Source of the DNA: Candidatus Cloacimonadota bacterium
GTDB lineage: Bacteria; UBA4055
Length of the DNA: 62,409 bases
Assembly: GCA_002742935.1 (NCBI GenBank)
Contig: PDON01000072.1
Span: 1-62,409, forward strand
Reading direction: 5' to 3'
Every line of letters starts with the position of its first letter. The stretch's first letter is position 1. Under the pieces are notes generated by a model. That model saw only the letters and a list, made by a program, of their open reading frames with translations. It made no database searches and was not told where the DNA came from. Shown here in pieces: positions 27,451 to 34,247 of the stretch. The position numbers and the translations under genes were made by a program.

Positions 27451-27663
27451 AACAGTTAGTTTGATATAAAAAGAATAATCTATTATTACATAATAATTAA
27501 AGCTAGAAATAGAACTTATATCTGTACCCTGAGGCTCTTGAAAGGTATAACTAAATGTTTATATTTTCCGTTCCCTTCGAGAGCCTCAGGGAACTCTCTT
27601 TTCTATGAATATTTATACTTGTTACATTAAATATTAGTTAAATACTTATGTCGAACTCAGGTT
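27451..27663. repeat. MITE-like family A element with internal hairpin, 213 bp
   Basis: Ends: AACAGTTAGTTTGATATAA at 27451-27469 and, inverted, AACCTGAGTTCGACATAA at 27663-27646. It contains a strong hairpin (27527-27591) with the 12-base arms CCCTGAGGCTCT and AGAGCCTCAGGG. The right part is an inverted copy of 10881-10960. It fills the space between the flgD promoter and the XRE gene's operator. Confidence 0.72.
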
Positions 27664-27707
27664 AAAACTCTCTTTTGATTGAGAACTTAAATTAGATACA
27701 AAAGTCA

Positions 27708-27736
27708 ACAATACTTGACATGATGTAAAGTATTGT
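27708..27736 (+). promoter_or_regulatory. 29-bp palindromic operator over the promoter of the XRE gene
   Basis: Dyad symmetry is centred on 27722: ACAATACTT and AAGTATTGT outer arms with ACAT-G-ATGT in the middle, so 13 of 14 pairs match. It covers the -35 box TTGACA (27715-27720) and most of the spacer. The -10 is TATATT (27738-27743) after exactly 17 bases. A further TATTGTAT partial half-site lies at about 27762-27769. Confidence 0.8.
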
Positions 27737-27752
27737 ATATATTGATAAAAAA

Positions 27753-27995
27753 ATGGTAATATATTGTATGGATTTATCAAATAATTTAAAAAAAATGCGT
27801 TTTAATAAAGATCAGATAACTCAAGAAGAGTTAGCTAATAAATTGGAGGTTTCTCGTCAAACCATAAATGCTATTGAGAATGGTAAGTTTAATCCATCTG
27901 TGAAATTAGCTTTACTAATGGCAGATTTTTTTGAATGTAGTATTGAAGATATTTTTTACTTAGATTCTACTAAAAAAAGAAAAAATCTTATTTAA
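27753..27995 (+). CDS. XRE-family (Cro/CI-type) HTH regulator
   Basis: 80 residues (75 if the ATG at 27768 is used). A single helix-turn-helix domain: LSNNLKKMRFNKDQITQEELANKLEVSRQTINAIENGKFNPSVKLALLMADFF, with the recognition helix SRQTINAIE. This short type commonly pairs with a small membrane protein, as here (next gene 16 bases on). The palindrome over its promoter points to autorepression (inference). No ribosome site precedes either candidate ATG; the predicted transcript start near 27750 would make the mRNA nearly leaderless. Confidence 0.9.
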   Translation: MVIYCMDLSNNLKKMRFNKDQITQEELANKLEVSRQTINAIENGKFNPSVKLALLMADFFECSIEDIFYLDSTKKRKNLI

Positions 27996-28011
27996 TTAAG
28001 GAGGATTTATC

Positions 28012-28344
28012 ATGAATAAAAGATTTATTTTAGAACTAGTGGTTGGCATTTTGTTATTGTTGGGTGTTTTAATCTTTGGAGAGAAGGGAATGGTTGTTTT
28101 CTCTTTACTAGCAGTTCTTCCATTTATTGGGAAAAGAAAAAATCTAGATGAACGAGAGATTCAATTACTTTATAAAATTGGAAACTATACAGCTGCATTA
28201 ACCCTATTGGGAAGTGTTGTAATCTTTTCCCTATCAGATTCAATATTTATGGGGCATCTAATTGGTAAGAGTTGGCTTTTCTATGTTTGTTCTATTTTTT
28301 TTATTTCTCATGGTGCTTCAGGCATATTTGTTATGAGGAGCTAG
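28012..28344 (+). CDS. Small multi-pass membrane protein paired with the XRE regulator
   Basis: 110 residues with about four hydrophobic helices: residues 5-22, 25-39, about 58-75 and 85-106. A charged GKRKNLDEREIQLLYKIGNY loop lies in the middle; it is reminiscent of DUF2178-like proteins that sit after small XRE genes. The AAGGAGG ribosome site is strong. Function unknown. Co-transcription with the regulator is very likely. Confidence 0.75.
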   Translation: MNKRFILELVVGILLLLGVLIFGEKGMVVFSLLAVLPFIGKRKNLDEREIQLLYKIGNYTAALTLLGSVVIFSLSDSIFMGHLIGKSWLFYVCSIFFISHGASGIFVMRS

Positions 28345-28353
28345 AAAACATTT

Positions 28354-28396
28354 AGGATCTACTGAAATAAGAGCTATTCTTTTTTCGGTAGATCCT
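28354..28396. repeat. Family B palindrome acting as a bidirectional terminator-like hairpin
   Basis: AGGATCTACTGAAATAAGA pairs with TCTTTTTTCGGTAGATCCT over 18 of 19 positions around a five-base loop. Both arms are family B end sequences, as if the element collapsed to its two ends. It lies between two convergent genes and could terminate both. Confidence 0.7.
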
Positions 28397-28462
28397 ATGT
28401 ACTAATATTGGAACAGTATTTTACACTAAATTTTGATATTATAATTTATCAACTTTAAAACC

Positions 28463-29539
28463 CTAACCTAAAAGTATCACTTCCTCAGTTTCAAAATCAA
28501 AGATATGAATTTTTTCCTTAACAACTGAAATTTTTTCCAAATCACCTATTTTAGGAATATTATCACCTTTTCTTCTGGAAAGTAAAGTACTCTCTCCATA
28601 TTTGTAGTAGATAAATGTCTCATTACCCATTGGTTCAACAATCTCAATTTCAGCTTCTGATCCATTTGGATCCAATACGATATCTTCTGATCTTACACCT
28701 AATATTACCTTCCTATTATCAAAAATAGTTTTACTTTTTTTGTTGAAAGTAAAATTAAATATATCACTGTTAAAAGTTAAATCTTCACCGTTACTATTGA
28801 GAGTACCATTTATAAAATTCATAGAAGGAGAACCTATGAAACCTGCAACAAATCTATTATTAGGTCTATTGTAAAGATTCATTGGTGTATCCACTTGCTG
28901 AATAATTCCATTATTTAATACCGCAATTCTGTCACCCATAGTCATAGCTTCAGTCTGATCATGGGTTACATATACCATAGTTGTTTTTAATCTATTATGA
29001 AGCTTAATTATTTCAGATCTCATCTGTACCCTGAGCTTCGCATCCAAGTTTGATAATGGTTCATCAAATAGAAAAACTTCAGGATCTCTAACAATCGCTC
29101 TTCCAAGAGCAACCCTCTGTCTCTGACCACCGGAAAGATTTTTAGGTTTTCTATCCAAGTAATCCGTCAATCCTAAAATTTTAGAAACTCTATCAATCTT
29201 TTCTCTAATAATAGCTTTATCAACTTTTCTTAATTTTAATGCAAAACCAATATTTTCCCTAACACTCATGTGTGGATAGAGTGCATAGTTTTGAAAAACC
29301 ATACTTATATTTCTATCTTTAGGAAGAGTATTATTAACTAATCTCTCTCCAATGTATATACTCCCTGAACTAACATCTTCAAGTCCTGCTATCATTCTAA
29401 GTATTGTAGATTTTCCGCACCCTGAAGGACCAACAAATACCATAAACTCTCCATCTTTTATGGTAAGATTGATACTCTTTACAACATTTGATTTTCCATC
29501 GTAGCTTTTTATTAAATTTTCTAAAGATACTTTTGACAT
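28463..29539 (-). CDS. Sugar-type ABC transporter ATP-binding protein (MsmK/UgpC/MalK family)
   Basis: 358 residues. Walker A GPSGCGKST (about 37-45), Q-loop VFQNYALYPHMSV, signature LSGGQRQRVALGRA, Walker B VFLFDEP, then a C-terminal TOBE/OB domain (about 235-358) typical of the CUT1 multiple-sugar importers. No permease or binding protein is nearby, so it is an orphan ATPase that may energise several distant importers, as MsmK does in streptococci (inference). AAAGGATCC precedes the ATG. Confidence 0.93.
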   Translation of the reverse strand: MSKVSLENLIKSYDGKSNVVKSINLTIKDGEFMVFVGPSGCGKSTILRMIAGLEDVSSGSIYIGERLVNNTLPKDRNISMVFQNYALYPHMSVRENIGFALKLRKVDKAIIREKIDRVSKILGLTDYLDRKPKNLSGGQRQRVALGRAIVRDPEVFLFDEPLSNLDAKLRVQMRSEIIKLHNRLKTTMVYVTHDQTEAMTMGDRIAVLNNGIIQQVDTPMNLYNRPNNRFVAGFIGSPSMNFINGTLNSNGEDLTFNSDIFNFTFNKKSKTIFDNRKVILGVRSEDIVLDPNGSEAEIEIVEPMGNETFIYYKYGESTLLSRRKGDNIPKIGDLEKISVVKEKIHIFDFETEEVILLG

Positions 29540-29580
29540 TATAGGGATCCTTTATAGATATTGGTTACAATTTATTGATT

Positions 29581-30069
29581 TTATATTACTATATTCTGTT
29601 TTAGTTTTTTTGATTTTCTCAAATGTGGAGATTTTTTGGTATTTACAATTTTAAGGGCAAAAAATATTCCTAGGCCTCCAATAATAGTAGCACCACCAAA
29701 GTATGATACTGTGGGAAACCATAGCTCTGAAAAACCATCTATTTCTGCGTGAAAAGAGTTTTCAACTTTCAAATAAAATATAGGAACATCAGATCCAATC
29801 TCATAAGCTTCTCTGTAACTATTTCCTGTAGTTGACTGAAATGTGAAATTAAGATCTTTCTCTATATTTTTGTATGAAACAATAGGATAGTAAACATAAT
29901 AATATTCACCTTCTTCTGAATCATACCTTTCTTCAATTTCATAATCAACTACTTTCCCAACACCTTTTGTTGCCTTATCAATAAAAAATATTGTATCTAG
30001 GAAACTATCAATACCGTTAACAACCAGAATTATTGCTAAAAAAATAAAAAGATTTCTGAAAAACTTCAT
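29581..30069 (-). CDS. DUF3592-type membrane protein
   Basis: 162 residues. The N-terminal transmembrane helix (about 4-28) is followed by an extracytoplasmic beta-rich domain with GVGKVVDYEIEERYDSEEGEYYYVYYPIVSY and the VPIFYL segment common to DUF3592 proteins. A second helix lies near 123-143, with a basic cytoplasmic tail. Function of the family is unknown. It lies 41 bases upstream of the ABC ATPase on the same strand. Confidence 0.75.
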   Translation of the reverse strand: MKFFRNLFIFLAIILVVNGIDSFLDTIFFIDKATKGVGKVVDYEIEERYDSEEGEYYYVYYPIVSYKNIEKDLNFTFQSTTGNSYREAYEIGSDVPIFYLKVENSFHAEIDGFSELWFPTVSYFGGATIIGGLGIFFALKIVNTKKSPHLRKSKKLKQNIVI

Positions 30070-30183
30070 AAATACCTCTATAAAACTTTAAACTATAGAT
30101 CTTAATTTTTAAAGTAGATTATATTTGTATAAAACTATAGTTTATTAATAACCCTTAAAATTTACAGTATAATTATAATATTT

Positions 30184-30218
30184 CCAAATTAAAAGAACCT
30201 CCAAATTTGGAGGTTCTT
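30184..30218 (-). terminator. Intrinsic terminator of tnaA
   Basis: AAGAACCTCC-AAATTT-GGAGGTTCTT is a perfect 26-base palindrome. On the minus strand it is followed by TTTTAATTT. It sits 33 bases past the tnaA stop. Confidence 0.88.
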
Positions 30219-30251
30219 ATTGTTAAGTAGTTTGTGATAAGTTTGTATAGA

Positions 30252-31652
30252 TTAATCTATAGCCTCTTCACCATCTTTATATCTGTCAAGCTCAATGGTG
30301 AAGTGTCTCATAATTGGAGCTTCTCTTGTAATTTTGAATCCTCTCTTAATAGTTTCTTTTCTATCCCAAACATTTTTAAGAGCAGCTGCTATAAAATCAA
30401 TATGATTGCTTGTGTATACCCTTCTTGGTATAGCTAATCTAAGAAGTTCAAGTTTTGGATGTCTGTTTTTTCTTGTTTCAGGATCTCTATCAGCTAAAAG
30501 AGTTCCAATCTCAACACCTCTAACTCCACCTTCTATATAAAGCTCTACAGCTAAGGTTTGAGCAATCATCTCTTTCTCATCAATGTGAGGTAAAAATTTC
30601 TTTGCATCAACAAAGATTGCATGTCCGCCGGCAGGTTTTTGGATTGGAATACCATATTCTGTTAATTTATCGCCAAGTTGTTTAACTTGAAGAATTCTTG
30701 ACTCTAGGAAATCAAAATCTGTACCTTCTATTAAACCTTGAGCTAGGGCTCCCATATCTCTACCACTCATACCACCGTATGTTAAGTAACCTTCAAAAAC
30801 AATTCCAAATACAGAAGCTGCATCATAAAGCTCTTTTTCTCTTAAAGCTATGAATCCTCCCATATTTACAATAGCGTCCTTTTTTGAACTCATAGTCATA
30901 CCGTCACCGTATGAGAAAACCTCTTTACAGATCTCTCTTATACTCCAATCTTTGTACTCTTCTTCACGAGTCTTTATAAAGTATGCATTCTCAGCAAATC
31001 TTGCAGAATCAAAAATAACCTTAATTCCGTACTCTTTACAAAGCTTCGAAACAGCCTTAATATTTGCAAGAGATACCGGTTGTCCACCTGATGTGTTACA
31101 AGTTATTGTAACTATACACATAGGAATTTTCTCTTTTGGATTTTCTTTGAAAACTTTTTCTAGCTTTTCAAGATCAATATTACCTTTGAAAGGGTGCTCT
31201 AAAGTTGTTTCAAAAGCTTCATCAATGGTACAATCAATAGCTTTTGCTTTTCTAAATTCAATGTGTCCTTTAGTAGTATCAAAGTGTGAGTTACCCGGAA
31301 CTACATCACCCTCTTTAACTAGAGCAGAAAAAAGAACATTTTCAGCTGCTCTACCTTGGTGAGTAGGTAAAACATGCTCATAACCTGTAATTTCAGTTAT
31401 AGTTGATTTTAGTTTTCTGAAAGATCTTGCACCGGCATAACTCTCATCACCAATCATCATTTCAGCCCACTGCTTATCACTCATAGCACCGGTTCCTGAA
31501 TCTGTTAGAAGATCAATGTAAACATCATCACTATTTAGATTGAAAAGGTTGTACTTAGCCTCTTTAATTTTCTCAACTCTCTCTTCTCTTGTTGTTCTTT
31601 TAAGCATCTCAACGGACTTAATTTTAAAAGGTTCTGCGTAAGGTAAATCCAC
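30252..31652 (-). CDS. tnaA: Tryptophanase (tryptophan indole-lyase)
   Basis: 466 residues. A PLP enzyme that cleaves tryptophan to indole, pyruvate and ammonia. The PLP lysine is in SSKKDAIVNMGG (second Lys, residue 258). Tryptophanase rather than tyrosine phenol-lyase is indicated by SHFDTTKGH (Asp125, equivalent to E. coli Asp137, where phenol-lyase has Thr) and by RGVEIG (phenol-lyase has RSMERG). The start is GTG, six bases after TAGGAG. It is preceded by a leader-peptide frame and a consensus promoter, and no tnaB transporter follows. Supplies carbon and nitrogen, and indole as a signal. Confidence 0.96.
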   Translation of the reverse strand: MDLPYAEPFKIKSVEMLKRTTREERVEKIKEAKYNLFNLNSDDVYIDLLTDSGTGAMSDKQWAEMMIGDESYAGARSFRKLKSTITEITGYEHVLPTHQGRAAENVLFSALVKEGDVVPGNSHFDTTKGHIEFRKAKAIDCTIDEAFETTLEHPFKGNIDLEKLEKVFKENPKEKIPMCIVTITCNTSGGQPVSLANIKAVSKLCKEYGIKVIFDSARFAENAYFIKTREEEYKDWSIREICKEVFSYGDGMTMSSKKDAIVNMGGFIALREKELYDAASVFGIVFEGYLTYGGMSGRDMGALAQGLIEGTDFDFLESRILQVKQLGDKLTEYGIPIQKPAGGHAIFVDAKKFLPHIDEKEMIAQTLAVELYIEGGVRGVEIGTLLADRDPETRKNRHPKLELLRLAIPRRVYTSNHIDFIAAALKNVWDRKETIKRGFKITREAPIMRHFTIELDRYKDGEEAID

Positions 31653-31743
31653 AATAGACTCCTATTTTTTATTAATTACTGTTTATTCTTAAAGTTAAAA
31701 CAAAACATAAATATTTAAAGGTATAACAATAAATGGTCTAAAA

Positions 31744-31827
31744 TCAAAACATAGGAACAGGAATAGAGATCCAAAGGTTTGATATCATCAAACTAAACTT
31801 GCATATATTTGTATCCAAGAAACTCAT
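31744..31827 (-). CDS. tnaC: TnaC-like regulatory leader peptide (27 aa)
   Basis: ATG to TGA frame of 27 codons on the tnaA strand, 91 bases upstream of tnaA. It has a very strong ribosome site (GGAGGGGG one base before the ATG) and a perfect promoter just upstream. The peptide has a single Trp (W19) in NLWISIPVPMF, two prolines (23 and 25) near the end, and a UGA stop. In E. coli TnaC a lone Trp12, a terminal Pro24 and UGA are what let tryptophan stall the ribosome. The peptide sequences are otherwise different. Function as a tryptophan sensor is inferred. Confidence 0.65.
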   Translation of the reverse strand: MSFLDTNICKFSLMISNLWISIPVPMF

Positions 31828-31846
31828 ACCCCCTCCAATTGTAAAA

Positions 31847-31875
31847 ATTATATGATAAAATAATGAAAATGTCAA
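31847..31875 (-). promoter_or_regulatory. Perfect consensus sigma-70 promoter of tnaC-tnaA
   Basis: On the minus strand TTGACA (31875-31870), exactly 17 bases, then TATAAT (31852-31847). The expected start near 31840 leaves a 5' UTR of about a dozen bases that is mostly the ribosome site. The remaining part of the 353-base gap, toward 32005, holds the upstream region of the divergent methyltransferase. Confidence 0.88.
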
Positions 31876-32005
31876 ACAATAAATATTAGTGATTTATTTT
31901 ATAAAACCTTATATTTTTTATGGTAATGATTCTACTTAGGTTCTTTTGGAAAAGATTAAAGTTTTTTATTAGATCCTGACTATCCATTTTTAGGAGAATT
32001 TTAAT

Positions 32006-33097
32006 ATGGAAAACCAAAATAGATTTTTTGATTATACAATAGATGATAAGGTGTATCGGTTTACAAGGGATCCCTATCCTTCAGATGAGAATCTTATTCC
32101 TTTAAATAATTCTCATATATACATAAATAAATTTATAAAAGAGAGTTTTAATGAGACTCAAAAATTTATTTCTATAGAGGATGATTATGGAGTTTTACCT
32201 ACTCTTTTAGGAAGTAGGTCTGTTTCATACTCTGATTCTCTTTATCAAGAAAAGGCTTTAGAATTAAACTCAGTAGAGAACAATGTTGAAATAGAGAGTA
32301 TAGATACTCTTGAGGGTAGTATAGAGGCTATTCCTATTGTAAGCTGTGTAAAAGATCTTTCCTATTTTAAGTATATACTTGGTTGTGTATCTCTATTTAG
32401 CGATAAAGTTATTATATATGGAATGGATAGAAACTATACAATGTTGTACACCAATATTGTTAAAGATTTTTATCAAAATATAGATTTTAGCAGAGGATGG
32501 AAAAGATCTAGAGTTACTTTAGCGTCAAAACCTAAAATTGTTGATAGGGTTAGAGAAAATTACTATTTCTCTCCTGTTCTTGAAGAGAGATTGTGTAATT
32601 TCCCCGGAAGCTATGCTTATAACAAGCCGGATCTTGGATCTATAGCAATGATGAAATATTTAAAAGGTCAAGATATATACGGTTCTACCCTTGATATTGG
32701 TTGTGGAAATGGGGTTCTAACTTTTTTTGTAAATAAAAATTTTGATATAAAAGAATCATTTTTAACAGATATTTCAAAAGCTTCAATCAGATCTGCAAAA
32801 AAGAATCTTGAAGATTTTGGTAATATTACAATTTTAAGAGAGTTCTACTCCGAAAATATTGAGAAAAAATTTGATAATATCTTTATCAATCCACCATTTC
32901 ATCATAATAGACAAACTACCAGACTAACTGCTCTTAATATGTTTAAAGATGTAAAGAGTAAAATGGATAGAAATAGTAAATTGTTCATTGTATACAATAG
33001 ACATTTAAACTATACAGTTAATCTGAAATCACAATTTTCAAAAGTTGACATTATAAGTAAAGATCCAAAATTTATAGTAGTAAGATGCTCTTTATAA
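32006..33097 (+). CDS. RsmC/RlmG-like rRNA (guanine-N2) methyltransferase
   Basis: 363 residues. The C-terminal half is a class I SAM methyltransferase with LDIGCGNGVL (about 230) and the NPPFHHNRQTT catalytic motif (about 297), typical of N2-guanine rRNA methyltransferases of the RsmC/RlmG group. The N-terminal half looks like the degenerate methyltransferase domain these proteins carry. The exact target (16S or 23S rRNA) cannot be decided by eye. AGGAG precedes the ATG. Monocistronic, divergent from tnaA. Confidence 0.85.
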   Translation: MENQNRFFDYTIDDKVYRFTRDPYPSDENLIPLNNSHIYINKFIKESFNETQKFISIEDDYGVLPTLLGSRSVSYSDSLYQEKALELNSVENNVEIESIDTLEGSIEAIPIVSCVKDLSYFKYILGCVSLFSDKVIIYGMDRNYTMLYTNIVKDFYQNIDFSRGWKRSRVTLASKPKIVDRVRENYYFSPVLEERLCNFPGSYAYNKPDLGSIAMMKYLKGQDIYGSTLDIGCGNGVLTFFVNKNFDIKESFLTDISKASIRSAKKNLEDFGNITILREFYSENIEKKFDNIFINPPFHHNRQTTRLTALNMFKDVKSKMDRNSKLFIVYNRHLNYTVNLKSQFSKVDIISKDPKFIVVRCSL

Positions 33098-33128
33098 ACT
33101 AAAAGTTAAACATTATTATTATAAATTA

Positions 33129-34247
33129 TTAATCCTTATTAACAATGGTCTCTAAGAGATAGTTATCTATTTTCTTAGTGCTACTTTTGGGAATGTTTTT
33201 AATAATTATGAGACCATTTGTTCTGTTTACTATCTTAAATTTTCTGTTTACAGGTCCCTGAGGCATGATAGGAAAAAGTGGGGTTGTATTGCGGTAAACT
33301 CCTGATTCAAATTTATAGGAATCTATCTTTTTAGTTTCAGTGTAGAGGGTAGAATCTTTAGAGTTCAGTTTAAGTTTAAGGGCTTGATTTTTTATAGAGT
33401 TAAAAAATTTTTCATCACTATTTTCATCTCCACTAAAGGTGTATATATCAAAGCCTGAAAATTTCAGATCCCCTTTATTCTCTTTTATGGTAGAGATCAA
33501 CTTTTTCTTAATACCTGATCTAAAATTTATCTCATACATAACAGTTATATCAACCAAAGTAGAATCATCCTCTTGAGGGACTATCTTTATATCTTTTATT
33601 TTAGTTTTATAACCTTTCAAAATAAATTGCTCAAAAAGAGAGTTTTCATTACTACCGTTAAAAAGATCAATATTTGATAAATCTCCTCCTAATGAGATAA
33701 ATAGATCTCTTACTTCACTATTTTCATCTCCACTTATAAGAATATCTTCCAATGTTTCAATAGCTTGATCCTTTTTGTTATTGGATACAAGATATTTTGC
33801 AAAAAGATATTTTCTGAAGGTATAATTATCTGTAATATTAGGTATAATAGAAATATGCCTAATAATATTTAAGCTGCTGTTTATACTGCTAAATATATCT
33901 CTAATAAAAATATTTAACTTCTTTTCTGAACCTTGTATTTTGGGAGAGGAGTATATTAAAAGTCCATTTTTTTTATAAACATTAACTTTGCACCATATTT
34001 TTGATCCTCTTTTATCAAGAGTAAAAAGGTAGTATCTATCTTTTTTTTCTAAATTTTTAAATCTTTCATTAAATTCACCCTTAATTGATGAAGATTCTAT
34101 AAAAGTTGCATCATTAATTAAATTTTTCGTATTTATCCTTAATCCATACTCTAGATAGTGCTTTTTTGTTAAGTTTTGTATCTCTACAAAATTTTTACCT
34201 AACAATGTTATTGTAAAGATTAATAAAACCAATATATATCTACTCAT
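33129..34247 (-). CDS. Exported protein of unknown function
   Basis: 372 residues with an N-terminal signal sequence (SRYILVLLIFTITLLG). No known domain was recognised. A helical segment near 140-175 (FRKYLFAKYLVSNNKKDQAIETLEDIL) looks like one TPR-type repeat. The rest is mixed alpha/beta with many Asp/Asn/Lys, ending in a beta-rich basic tail. Its ATG overlaps the last eight bases of the helicase gene, so the two are translationally coupled, although no functional link is apparent. Confidence 0.7.
   Translation of the reverse strand: MSRYILVLLIFTITLLGKNFVEIQNLTKKHYLEYGLRINTKNLINDATFIESSSIKGEFNERFKNLEKKDRYYLFTLDKRGSKIWCKVNVYKKNGLLIYSSPKIQGSEKKLNIFIRDIFSSINSSLNIIRHISIIPNITDNYTFRKYLFAKYLVSNNKKDQAIETLEDILISGDENSEVRDLFISLGGDLSNIDLFNGSNENSLFEQFILKGYKTKIKDIKIVPQEDDSTLVDITVMYEINFRSGIKKKLISTIKENKGDLKFSGFDIYTFSGDENSDEKFFNSIKNQALKLKLNSKDSTLYTETKKIDSYKFESGVYRNTTPLFPIMPQGPVNRKFKIVNRTNGLIIIKNIPKSSTKKIDNYLLETIVNKD

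Noticed and set aside
27527..27591. Hairpin as a stand-alone terminator or small RNA
   Set aside because: It lies inside a family A element, has a long loop and lacks a T-run next to the stem, so it is better explained as repeat structure.
30252..31652. Tyrosine phenol-lyase instead of tryptophanase
   Set aside because: The two families are close, but Asp125 in SHFDTTKGH and RGVEIG match tryptophanase; phenol-lyase has Thr and RSMERG at these places.
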